Positions 38,695-50,012 of a stretch of DNA of 64,000 bases are shown here, piece by piece. Made by a program: the position numbers and the translations under genes. The stretch covers positions 173,071,980-173,135,979 of the forward strand of contig NC_084798.1 of the NCBI RefSeq assembly GCF_963169125.1, given 5' to 3'. The DNA comes from Humulus lupulus. Its lineage: Eukaryota; Streptophyta; Magnoliopsida; Rosales; Cannabaceae. The notes below the pieces were generated by a model. The model was not told the DNA's origin, did not search any database, and saw only the letters and a list, made by a program, of their open reading frames with translations. Numbering within the stretch: the first letter of the stretch is position 1; every line of letters begins with the position of its first letter.

Positions 38695-40735
38695 CTACAA
38701 ATGTGTACTGTCCTTCTCATCATCCCCACCCCCGTGAGCATCATTGTCCTCGTCCGGATCTTGTTCTGGTAAGTCGACAGAAAAAGCAGGAGCCAATACA
38801 CCAACCTGCTTCAACAATGCACTGAGCAGTACATCTTGACGCCGTTGATGACTCTCAAGTTTAGTCGTATACTTCTTTAGGTTTTGATTTTCCAGCATAA
38901 TGTCCCGAGTTTGCTGCAAAATGGTGTCCACTTTAGGTGGTAATTGCCCGGACATTTGAGAAGTTGATGAAGATGCTGCCCTCTTTGTGCCAATTGCCCT
39001 CAACCTAGGCAACCCCCAAACCCTTTCTTATAACGCGAGCGGGGCCTAAGGAAATTCGTGACAATATCCATATCAGGCGGGAACTGACCGTCGACATTAT
39101 CGTCGACACAAGAAGCAGCAGATGATACAGGAGCCATACTCTGCGATGCTCGACCCTCGGTCATCTCAGTCTGCACAATAAAAAGCACATATCTCGAATT
39201 CCAATATAACATTATTTGAAAACCTAACTTAGAAATTTTTAATATAAATACATATAAAATATAACTTTATTATCTATCTGCTAACATCCTATCATTAATG
39301 ACTGCAGACCAGTGATTGAAAAAAATGTAATTAATTTTGTTCAAATATTAGAGAGCAAGTGGGCTAAAGTTAATTTGGTCATGAAAATCCATATCTAAAT
39401 CACAATCATGAAGATATTGTTGATAAATACAGTAAGAGCAGTTAATTCCATTAATGGGGAATTTATGTCTCTAAACATATACATCAACTATATTTGCATG
39501 TTTGTGATTTAGATATGGATTTTCATGAACAAACTAACTTAGCCCACAAGCTCCCTCATACAGGGACAACATTAGTTACGTTTTTTTATTTATTTATTTT
39601 TTTTATTTTATCTTGGTCCACAATCATTAATCATAAAAATATTAGCACATAGATTATAAAGATTTAATTGTTAAAAATTTAATTAATAATTAATAAATAA
39701 TTACTAATTGACACCAACCAATTAATAATTAATATTTATTAAACTTTTTTAAAGTTAAATGATCATAAACTAGTTAAGGTTAGGCAACTTACATGTTTTG
39801 TAGCCGCTTCATCGCTAATCCACTTATTCTTCTTCTTGTGGAGGTGCTTGAATGTGTCGATCATGCTCAGAAGCTGGCCAGTAGACAGGTCCATCTAAAA
39901 AAGCAAATTATTTAAACATTGTTACATTTATAATATTTTTGTAAATGTAAAGATATAGGTTATTATAATTTACGTGATCATAAACATGGGCAACGATGGA
40001 TATGGAACTGTGTCCTCTTGGTATGGTCAATTTTGCTCGAGCTTCTTTATTTCTCTTCGATATACGCTTCAAATAGAAAATAATACTCATTAATCTAGAT
40101 TCTAATTTTATAATTAAACATTAATGTAAAAACTAAGGCATACATGCTGAGAATCAGAAGCCCAAAAATTGCATAAAATTGCCCAATCAGAAGAAGTAAT
40201 CGACCCAAAAGGTTTTGACTTTTCTCTCTCGTTGTCCACCTCTCCTCCAACCTCTACCCAGTGTTTCTTCATCGTGTGGCGCCAATCAGTCAGATGCATT
40301 TGCATTTGTCTTACCATGGCATCGTTGATTACTGGATTGTCTTATGGATAAATGAATTTGTCCTAAAATCACAATTAATTTTGGAATTTGTTAAAATATT
40401 ATGAAGATAGACCAAATCTTTAATAGTGAGTTATTAAAGATTTAAAAAATGCTTACAGATAACCTATTCCGAATAACTTGGATATCAGCTGGCGTTACTT
40501 ATTCCCAAGCTAGTGTAGTTGGGGGTATGGTGTCACGCATATAATGAGCCATGGAATTGTTGAACCCCTTGCCGTACGTTTGAATAGCTTTTCCAGTTTG
40601 TGCATCAAACTCTACTTTCAGATGGCTAGCTTTTTTGGTGGCAAGCTCCTTCTCGATATTGGCACCGTAATAAGCTCCCTTGCCCCTCTTGGAGCCACCA
40701 CCGGTGTCACTACTTGTTTCAGTCATTCTACATTA
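38695..40735 (-). pseudogene. TNPA-like (Transposase_24-type) gene, decayed
   Basis: Minus-strand exon-like pieces lie at 40735-40455, 40363-40142, 40075-39970, 39897-39795, 39172-39000 and 39012-38695. Recognisable features are MRDTIPPTTLAW, VRQMQMHLTDWRHTMKKHW, SSDWAILCNFWAS and SKRNKEARAKLTIPRG (the Transposase_24 pattern). The C-terminal piece has a coiled coil (TRDIMLENQNLKKYTTKLES) and an acidic end. A TAA follows LAWE, and a frame break occurs near 39005. The family binds subterminal repeats and assists excision. Confidence 0.7.
39351..39557. mobile_element. Small palindromic MITE inside the TNPA-like gene
   Basis: Arms of about 60 bp are inverted: CAAGTGGGCTAAAGTTAATTT...CATGAAAATCCATATCTAAATCACAA against its complement at 39497-39557. 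It lies in an intron-like gap. Confidence 0.75.
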
Positions 40736-40766
40736 AAATATTCATTAATTAACTAATTCAAATTAT

Positions 40767-41142
40767 GTATGTCTATTGTTTTTTTGTTATAAAATTAACA
40801 TTTTATTACTTATGGTCTTTCCAAACCTACCCTATTCCGACCTAGTGGATCCCTTGGAGATAGTAAGCAGTCATGTAGTTCTACACATTTTTTCAAAATA
40901 TTTCTCAAACATCTTGAAAAAATGAGGAGCAGTACATGAATACATTGACTATCCTCAAGGCATCCACTAGGTACATGTCTATTATTTTTTTTATATATAA
41001 AATTAACATTTTATTACTTATTGCCTTTCCCAACCTACCCTATTCTGACCTAGTGGATCCCTTGGAGATAGTAAGCAATAAAGAAATGAGAACCAGTACA
41101 TGAATACATTGATTATCCCCAAGGCATCCACTAGGTGCATGT
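40767..41142. repeat. Tandem duplication with inverted CCTAGTGGAT ends
   Basis: About 200 bp (40767-40970) is followed by a diverged copy (40971-41142). Each copy contains CCTAGTGGATCCCTTGGAGATA near its start and the inverted AAGGCATCCACTAGG near its end, so each can form a hairpin. No coding content. Confidence 0.7.
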
Positions 41143-41229
41143 GTACCTATATCTGATACTATCATTAATTAATGATAACAAATAAAGTTTTCATTGAATT
41201 AAATAGAAAGTTACATATATTTTTTTAAA

Positions 41230-42027
41230 TTACATATCACTGTCCTCATCATCACTAACTACAACATCATTACGGACACCACTATCACTATCACTATTGA
41301 CTAGAACATTGTCGTCATCCTCATGGTCTTCATACTCGGCCAACGTGTCGTCTTCAAATTAAACTTCATCATCGACAACAAATTCATCTGAACCTTCGCC
41401 AACCAAATCATCGACGTTGTACACTTTAGTGGGATTGACATTAACCCGATCATACTGAAGATTATCAAAAATTGGAAGTTCTACCCACAACTGAAATGAA
41501 GAAGAATTAACTTCTTGCAATATTGGTATATCATTTGTGGTCTCAGTATCATCAACCTCGAAATTTAAGAAATCTCATACATTCCTCGTAAAGTATTCAT
41601 TAACGAGCCTTCAATCATCCCCATTTTTCACATCTCGAAGATAATACACCAACTTCGCTTGAGATGCGAGAACGAAAGGATCATCTTTATAACATTCTTC
41701 CTTCACATATATGCTCGTAAAATTGGATTCCACTTTAATTATACTTGTATTGAACCATCTACACTTGAATAGGAGAACATTGTAACTCATCAAGTAGGAC
41801 AATTCAATTACTTCTTCCAGAACTCCATAGTAGTTCACTCCTTCCTCACTTGGCACCATTTCACCGCAATTTTGTGTTTTAAGCTTCATATCACGACCAT
41901 GAATCACAAATTTCACACCATTCACTATCATCCCTAGATAAGAGAACACGGTGCCGCTTGATTTGTTTGCGAGAGCATACAATTCATTATTAACTTCAGT
42001 AGGTGTTGACTCATGCAAACCATTCAC
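41230..42027 (-). pseudogene. TNP2 C-terminal fragment (DUF4216 and acidic tail)
   Basis: The minus-strand frame 42027-41611 has VNGVKFVIHGRDMKLKTQNC, YYGVLEEVIELSYL and VLLFKCRWFNTS, the DUF4216 pattern at the end of TNP2-type transposases. It continues through a frame break into a Glu/Asp-rich tail to about 41230. The upstream catalytic domains are missing. A 29-base C run lies just outside at 42291-42319. Confidence 0.75.
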
Positions 42028-42287
42028 CTATCAACATTAACATTGAAAGTTAGTTTTGGATTGATTAAGTGGGGTTTCGGAAAAGAATTGACTAATATAC
42101 ATACTCATTCTTTGAACCACTGAGGAAAATATTTTAAAATTTAATTGCTAAAACATTTAACACTAATTATTTTTGCAAAAAACTAACACTAATTAAATCC
42201 AATTAAACCTACAATTTGGTTTTTACTATTGTGGTAGAAAAAAAAAACTTAATTTACATTTAACATGATAAAAGAAAACATATAATC

Positions 42288-42321
<34 letters not shown>

Positions 42322-42779
42322 ATAAAAATACTAACTTACAACCATTTAATCTGATTTTTTATTTTCTAAGAATCAAATAAAATATATGTATGTTGTTTTA
42401 ATTAAAATAAAACAATATTTTTTTATATTTATTTTATAAATAAAATATATATATATACACACTCATACCAGATCGAGAGAGAAAGATAGGAGATTTTGTG
42501 GTCGGCGACTTCTGGCGAGATCAGCTACCACCGATGGGACCTGCGAACCAGAGGGAAGAGAGAGGGGTGAGTGAGAGAAGGAGTAAAACAAATCAAACAA
42601 TGGAAAAAAAATACCCAGAACCTTACCTTGAGGAGCTGATCCGTTGCTGGTGGGGACAATACAGCAAGCGAGTGTAAGAAAAGAAGGCTTGGGGGTGGTG
42701 GTGGTGCCATTGAAGGGAGTATGAAGATGAGAAAATTGAAAGATTGCAAAAATGGGGAAGAAGAGCTCAGCGGCTGGGG
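42028..42779 (-). other. 5' leader of second-family CACTA with C29 run
   Basis: AT-rich and without a convincing gene. The short Pro/Leu-rich frame at 42525-42749 (MAPPPPPSLLFLHS) has no supporting similarity. The C29 homopolymer is at 42291-42319. Confidence 0.45.
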
Positions 42780-43248
42780 TATATCGTTATGAATTTTTCC
42801 GGCGCGTTTCGTTCCGCCGGCAAAAGTCTAAAAATGTGTTGGCAAAAGTCAATCAGAAAACCTTAATCCAAAACGGTACTGTTTAAATAAGTATACCTTT
42901 TACCGATGCAGTTTAGACTTTTTCCGGCGCAACTAAACGCGCTGGCAAAAGTCTGGCCACCTACCTTCTTGAAAACATGCATCGAGTTTAATATAACACG
43001 TTTGACTTTTGCCGGCGCGTTAGGTGAAATGCGCCGACAAAAGTATCTGCTATTTAATTTCCCAATTTCCATAAATCTTTGCCGGCGCAATTTCGAATTG
43101 CGCCGGCAAAGGTTACCTTTGCTGGCGCAAATGAACGCCGGCAAAAGACCTAGTTTTTGCCAGCGCGTTTCACTAATTGCGCTGGTAAAGGTTTTTTTTA
43201 TTGATGCAATTCCGAATTGCGCTGGAAAATGAATTCTTTCTTGTCGTG
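42780..43248. repeat. CACTA subterminal repeats, 5' end of second-family element
   Basis: About a dozen units of the TTTGCCGGCGCAATT type in both orientations lead to the terminus TTCTTGTCGTG. Confidence 0.8.
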
Positions 43249-44182
43249 ACCTATAAATTATAAATTAAACATACATCAATACATTCATCAATTACCAAAA
43301 CACATAGAAAAAAACGAACATCAAAAAATCATTTTACCAAAAACTAAATAACCACAAATATTAATAAAAAAAACCTTTTTAGAAGCACAATAGGGAGGAG
43401 GATGGCCAAGAACAAAAGTAGGGCAGCGGAGAGGTCCCAAAATGGGGTTGGGACACTGTGGGGCGGTGGAGGGCGACAGACAAAGATCTCTCTCGCTCTT
43501 TGTAATTTTTAAGAGAGGGGAAAATGGGGAAGAAGACGACGTCTGGGAAGTTATATCGATGGTCTCTATATCGATGACATTTCATCGCTATAGAGTATAA
43601 GTAAGTTGTCCACGAGGTTGAACGAACTGTTTCACTTAAATGGTGAGACACTATAGCGACAACATGTCTTCACTATAGATAAGGGAATAGTACATGAATC
43701 GTTTCGTTTACTACGCGTCTAGTCTATAGTGTCCTTGCTATATCTTCGCTATAGCCAGTGAAATTTTGACTGACATTTTTGGTGGTCCACTTTCTCTCCA
43801 TTTTTTTGGGACCTATAGCGATGACATGATTAAATGGGTCTCTGTAGCGACGACATGTCGTCGCTATAGACAAATATATTTCCCTATTTTTTTTTCGACG
43901 AAGACTCTATGGCGATGACTAGTCGTTGCTGTAGAGTCATTTACCGCCTCTTTTTCCCTCCAAATTCTTGGTACCCTACAGCGACGACATGTCGTCGCTG
44001 TAGGGTACCATGAATTTGGAGGGCCTGGTGGTGTGTTGTTGACGACCCTACAGCGATGACATGTCGTCATTATAGATTATTCATTTTAATATATTAAAAA
44101 AATAATTTTTTCGTGGATTTTGACTACATACAGTAAGTCGTCGCAATAGATGTCGTCGCTGTAGAGTCTTTTTCTTGTTGTG
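43249..44182. repeat. Right-arm outer segment: subterminal repeats and TIR
   Basis: Inverted counterpart of 23162-24210. CGACGACATGTCGTCGC-type motifs are dense from 43562. The terminus TCTTTTTCTTGTTGTG ends at 44182 and directly touches TNP2 codons of the next element. Confidence 0.8.
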
Positions 44183-47100
44183 CTTCGGGAGAAGTCAGGT
44201 GCCCATGGATTCACTGTGTCAATATGCTGAGTCAGAAATTGGATAGGGTGGAGGTTCACATACACAGATATGGGTTTCTGCAGCGATATGTGTAGTGGAC
44301 CTACCACGATGAAGTTGATATGCCTCTAGTAGTGGACGACGAGGCTTTAGTGACTGATGAAATAATTGACATCATCAATGGTGTTATTGGTGAGCAAGAC
44401 ACTAACGAAGAAGGTGTAAATAAAGGAATTTCAGATGGTGGTGGCAATAGTGCAGAGAATCAATTTGATGACTTATTTCAAGAGGTCGAAACTGAGTTAT
44501 ACCCTGGTTGTACTTGGTTGTCTTCCTCGAATTTCTTGGCAAAGATCTTGCACATGAAGGTTATGAATAAATGGACAAATAGTTCCTTTGATGAACATTT
44601 GAAGTTTATTGTAACGCCCTGGTTACCCCAAGACAGTTACGGTGAACTTTGAACCGTGATTAACTCGCTAACGGAGTTCTTTGATTAAAAACGTGCTTCT
44701 AGGTGTTATTAATATGTTAAGGTGGAAAATCAATCAAAAGGAAATGATATATTTTATTTAAAACATAAAATTGTTCATGGGCCCATAAAAATGTTTACAA
44801 GTTATTTACGATACAAAATGGTCATTACAGTATAAAATTTACAACCCGCTGATCTAAGCGGCAAAAATAGAGTAAACCCCTAGTTCCCCTGAGAACTCCT
44901 TGGCCGTGGTGGTCATGCGGCCGCATATGTACACATCACAACCTAAGCTCTCCACTCAAGGCTGGGTGAGCTTTTCTTTCCCTTTACCTGCACCACATAG
45001 CACCCATGAGCCAAAGCCCAGCAAGAAAACTCAATACTACAAGAATATAACATCAACCGATGATCATAATAATCATCCAGGACTTTTAGTCCAAAATAGA
45101 GGAGTGACAGTTGTAAAAGTCACTAAGGTGGGTTCCGTTCCCTTGACAAATAAGTGATCAAATCACTAGCTTATACAAAATAAGTGACTGATAAGCAGGT
45201 CACCAATGTAAATCAAGGGAGTGGCCATAGAGTCACAACTGTGGGTTCCATTCCCTTAGCCATGTGATGATAGGGTCACCTGGGCCTTCAGGCCCTGGCT
45301 CTGAGTAACTAGTTATAGAACTAGGCAAGCGCTTTTAGTTTTCATCGAACTTAGGGTCGGTCTGACATTAATGATCATATTGAGTCATTCAATGCAGATA
45401 TCGATTAGATCTAATCTTTTATCGGCTCTGCGTTCATGATGCTTATGCCGCTCCTGACTCTTAGGTCAGTAACACACGATCGGTACTCAAAACCATTGTT
45501 GAACTTGACTAGTAAGTCACAGCTTCACAGACGGACCTGACACCATTGTCAATTCTGACTAGTAAGTCAATGCCATTCACAAGTAAGCAAGATTTTCTAA
45601 GCATTTAATATGCAATCACAGTCCACATTTAACACACTCAACATGCCTTGATAATAACCATGCATGTCATATACATAGGGTGCATTTTTCTTACCTCTGG
45701 TTCGAGCGAGAATTAGTAAAAGAACGACCCTTGAGAACGATCTGTCTTTTAGTTCCTTAGCGATCACCTGGTCATAACCAATTATGGGATTTCATCAATA
45801 AAATTAATAACAAAGGTTCCCGAACTAAGACCTAGCCTCTGGGACATCGAATCCTACTAAACCGGGTAGTAGGAACGATCCCGAGGCCTAAGGTTTGAGT
45901 TCCCATGATCAAAACATTACTTTGGCCACAAAAACCCTAAAGCGCCGTGACCCCCACCTCTCTGAGCCGCAGCCCCCAGCTAAGACAGAGGCGCCTGCAC
46001 CAAGCACCGTGGCCCTCCTTCCCCAGTGCCGCGGCCCCTAGGCCCTTCAGCTCCAGTGCCCATCTGCACCATGCTCGGGCCGCGCCGCCCAAGAATATGG
46101 CCGCGGCCCCACCTGGAAACTCTAAATTTTCCACCTTTTAATCCTTCCAAAAACCTATCCAAACATCTCCAAATCCAAAAATCAAAGTTCCCAAACATCC
46201 CAATGATCCAATATCATCAAATATCGAGACTCAAACAAACCTAAAACTCATCAACACACAAAAATCCGAACCAGAGCTTAGAAACTCTAAAACTCAAAAC
46301 TTAAAGCTTAGATTACCTTTGATTAAGTTGTTTCTTGCTAAATCCTTCAGTTAAGAATCTTCCAATCTTTCCTAGGATCGTTATGCCTCGAGCCTTGCTT
46401 GATTCCGACTCCTAAAACCCAAGTTTCCTTTGAAATTGCAACGAACGGTCAAAAGGATAACGAGTGCCAGAGAAAAGGTGTTTGAACGTATTTTCTTTCT
46501 GACAGGTTACTTCAAGCTTAAGTAACCTCAAATAAATCCTAATGCTTGGGGTCCCAAGAATGTCCCCGGGGAAAAATATTCAAAACTCCCAGAATTTCCT
46601 CCTGATCTCACTAATTTCCAATATATCATCAATTAATCATTCTCATTATCCAATATCCCAATAATTGATCCCTTTATGACAAAATCGCTAACTTGCATCC
46701 TAAGACTGTCTCATGCTGAATAGCTCGAACATATCCACGTAATAATGGTATCTCATCCATAAATCACAAACATGCACCAAAATATACAAATATGCCCTCA
46801 ACTGGCCAAATTACCAAAATGCCCTTGTAACAAAATGTGGACCCACATGCATGCATTTAACATCATATTATAATATAATTCACTAAACATGCATATAATA
46901 ATTTAATGACATAATAAATCAGTTATGGCCCTCCCGACCTACTAATCTGACCATTAAACCGCATTAGGGATTTTAGGGCATTACATTTATGAAATTTGCA
47001 TTCCCGAAAGAGAATAAGAATCCAGCTTCATACTATGAGTAAGAAAAAAAAATGAGGAAGTTAGGGTTAGGTTATCAATCAATTCATGCTTGCAAGCACG

Positions 47101-49808
47101 ACTGTCATTTTTTTTGGAAGGAGAATCCCCAAAAATAGAGTTGTCTTGTATTTGGTGAGAGCCGTGGGTTGACAAAGACACAAAGGGGAAAAAAGTTGGC
47201 CACAAAGTGTTGCGGTACTTCCCTTTGAATCCTAGGCTAAAACGTCTTTATGGTTCAAGGCATACAACAAATGATATGACCAAGCATAGTACGAGATCAT
47301 CAAAAGAAGATGGTGTGATGCACCATCATGTTGATGGTGGTGCTTGGAAACAATTTGATTCCAGATATTCATATCCAAAGAAGCCAGAAACATTCGATTG
47401 GGTTTGGCTGCTGATGGTTTTAATCCATTTGGTAACATGAGTCTATCTTACAACATATGGCTGGTAATATTCTACACGTACAATATGCCTCCTTGGTTGT
47501 GCATGAAAGAGTCATCATTCATGCTAACGTTATTGATTCCTAGTCCAATCACCTAGGAAGGACATGGATGTCTTTTTGAGGCCCGTGGTAGACGAATTGA
47601 AGGAGTTGTGGGATGAAAGAGTTCAAACCAGAGACTCCGCAACGAACAGTGTATTCAAAATGCGTGCAACATTATTATGGACTATCAATGATTTTCTGGC
47701 CCGTAGTAGTTTGTCTAGTTGAAGTGGCCAAGGATATATGACATGTCCTTCATGCAACGAAGACACTCCTTCATGTTGGGTAATTGGGAAGACGACTTAT
47801 GTTGGTCATAGAAGATTCTTATCTTCTACGGATAAGTGGATGAAGAGTCGCTTATTTTATGGGAATTATGAAAAAGGACGTCCTCCAAGAAAATTCAGTA
47901 GTCAAGACATACTCGAAAAATTAGCGCATGTTCCAGATCACTTGCTGGGTAAACATGTCAGTTTTGGAGGTGTGAAAAGAAAGCGAGATCCAAAAGTGCT
48001 TAATTGAAGTAAAAAATAGTATTTTCTTTGAACTTGATTATTGGTTCGAACTTGAACTGAAGCACAATTTAGATGTAATGCATGTAGAGAAAAATGTTTG
48101 CGACAATTTACTCGGTACTTCCGGATGATAGACAATTTTTTTGTCAATTCATAAAGGATTTAGAATTCTTGATGACTTCGGTTCAAATTTCTCTAAGAAA
48201 ATAACTGACAATGATGGCAACATTGTTGTATTGAAATCAAATGATTGTCACATTCTTAAGCAACGTCTGTTGCAAGTAGGAGTTCAAGGCTACTTGGATA
48301 AGTCTATTTCGAAGACAATCATTGGGCTTTGAAATTTATTTAAGAAAATTTGTGCTCGTACATTGGTTGTTAAGGACATGGAGAGCACAGAAGATCAAGT
48401 AATACAAACTTTGTGCAAGTTGGAGTTAATTTTTCCTCCAGCCTTTTTTGACATAATGATTCATTTAATTCTTCATTTACCGCAAGAAGTTATCATTGGA
48501 GGACCAGTTTACATGAGGTGGATGTATCCGTTTGAGCGATATATGAAGAAGTTGAAAAATCATGTCAGGAATAATGTGCACCCTGAAGGTTCTATAGTGG
48601 TGGGTTATGTTGCTAATGAAGCTTTGACTTTTTGTTCGCAATATCTTCAGGGTGTAGAGACTAAATTTAATCGACCAGAAAGAAATGCATATATTGTTAT
48701 TCCTAGAAGATAGTTGTCATTTTTTGAATCACAATGTTGTCCAAGTAGCTAAAAGAAAATCATATCCCTTGACTATCTTCATCGAAAAGAAGCAGAGATG
48801 CTTGTACTCAACAATTGCCCTGAAATCCAACCATATATGGAGTAAGTAGCTCAACACATATATGAGTTCATTAAAAAAATTCATAACCAAATGTTATCTT
48901 ACCTTAACCCTTGTGCTATATAGTGAATGCCTTGAGAAAATTCAAACATAAATCTTCAAAAAGATTTCCCTAGCTGGTTTAAATTAAAGGTAAATTATCG
49001 AAATTGTAGAATTCTTACGAAATTCAAATCGATTAATACTCATCTCATTGTGTTTTCTTATTTTGTGTCATACTCTGTAGATGTGTCGTCTGCGACAAGT
49101 AGAGTCAACTAAGTGTACCGAGGAATTAATTGCTTTAGTAAACGGGTCCAATAAGAATCCATACTCCTACACTGCTTGCATTGTCAACAATGTGAAGTTT
49201 TTGGTACATAGTCGTGATGAAAGACGTACCACTCAAAGTAGTGGAGTTTCGGTGCCAAGAACCGATAATTTCACTTTCTATGGCCAACTTGAGGAGATTG
49301 TAGAGTTATGCTATTCCCATGGTTACTTGGTAGTATTGTTGCGATGCAAATGGTTCAACACCGATGTAAGCAAGGGTCGAAATGTGACGAGAATAACATC
49401 ACTAGTATTATGATTAATTCTGAATGATACACGAACAAGCAGTTTATTATCGACACTCAAGCAAAACAAGTTTTCTACTTGGAAGATCCTTCAAGAAACA
49501 AAAATTGGAGGGTAGTAGAAGAAGTTAATCATCGAAAGATCTGGGATCATCAAAATATCGATGATGATAACGAGGTTGATGTCGTGCATGATAGTACTTC
49601 ATCAAATTTTGTACTCATTGTGGAATTAGGATAATTGGAGGTTATGCCATTGTATCGATCTGGTCACACTAGCATATTTGGGGAAACGTCTCGATCTGTT
49701 CCATATGTGGATGATGATTTCATCAATGACGATGATGATGAAAAAATTAGTGAAGATAATTTAGAAAGTACAGATGATGATGTCAGAATAGACATTGATG
49801 AGGAATAA
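44183..49808 (+). pseudogene. TNP2-type CACTA transposase, interrupted and decayed
   Basis: Domains in order: the rest of the transposase-associated domain (ASGEVRCPWIHCVN, HIHRYGFLQRYV), then the spacer ETELYPGCTWLSSSNFLAKI. A solo LTR at 44610-46985 splits the codons before MKFAFPKENKNPASYYE. The Transposase_21 core follows at about 47250-47830 (FNPFGNM, PPWLCMKESSFMLTLLIP, LWTINDF, CPSCNEDT, GHRRFL). DUF4218 is at 48363-48713 (FFDIMIHLILHLPQE, YMRWMYPFERYMKKLK). DUF4216 and an acidic tail run to 49808. At least six stops or frameshifts are visible. Confidence 0.85.
44610..46985. mobile_element. Solo LTR (2.4 kb), target duplication TTTAT
   Basis: Starts TGTAACGCCCTGG, ends AGGGCATTACA, flanked by TTTAT at 44605-44609 and 46986-46990. 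Without it the TNP2 frame reads continuously across the site. The inverted terminal pattern TGTAA(C/T)GCCC resembles the Tekay LTR at 54177, so a related Gypsy family is likely. A GC-rich island lies at 45940-46110. Orientation is not established. Confidence 0.93.
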
Positions 49809-50012
49809 TATTTTGTTGTGAATATTCTTATTGTATGTTTAATGTGTATGTTCTAATTTCAAGACTTTTCAATTAGTATATGATTTTTATCAACAATGTC
49901 TGTTTTTCAATAGTTTCAAATGTATTACCGAAATTTTAATGTGGATTCCCTACATTTTATTACTATTATTTTATAACTAATTTAAAGTTCATAATTATAT
50001 AAACTATAAAGA
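49809..50012 (+). other. Short spacer between TNP2 and TNPA-like genes
   Basis: AT-rich, with no ORF or repeat. It is the intergenic segment that the deleted palindrome arms lack. Confidence 0.6.

Larger units (their letters stand above)
38009..43248 (-). mobile_element. Second-family CACTA element, deleted (5.2 kb), target duplication ACC
   Basis: The ends CACTACAAAAAACG and TTCTTTCTTGTCGTG are CACTA termini, and ACC flanks both sides (38006-38008 and 43249-43251). Removing the element restores the sequence of the other palindrome arm near 24205-24215, which proves the insertion point. Subterminal arrays use TTTTGCCGGCGCAA/TTGCGCCGGCAAAA, unlike the surrounding CACTA family. The coding content on the minus strand is a DUF4216 tail and a TNPA-like gene. 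The TNP2 catalytic core is absent, so it is non-autonomous. Confidence 0.92.
23162..44182. mobile_element. Giant palindromic CACTA derivative (foldback)
   Basis: The left end CATTACAAGAAAAAAACTCTACA and the inverted right end CACAACAAGAAAAAGACTCTACA are CACTA-type termini. The whole left arm 23162-26389 recurs inverted as 26453-44182 once the insertions are removed (Copia at about 28263-37151 with a flank duplication, CACTA at 38009-43248). The arms are about 3.2 kb each, with a 63-bp loop at 26390-26452. Each arm runs: TIR, subterminal repeats, AT-rich leader, first codons of TNP2, deletion junction, DUF4216 tail, TNPA-like fragment. Both arms share the same deletion junction, so one deleted element was duplicated head to head. 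Ordinary CACTA elements are inverted only at their ends. Confidence 0.82.

Noticed and set aside
45937..46244. GC-rich ORFs with Pro/Arg/Ala composition
   Set aside because: They lie in the GC-rich island of the 44610-46985 solo LTR, overlap on both strands and match no domain.
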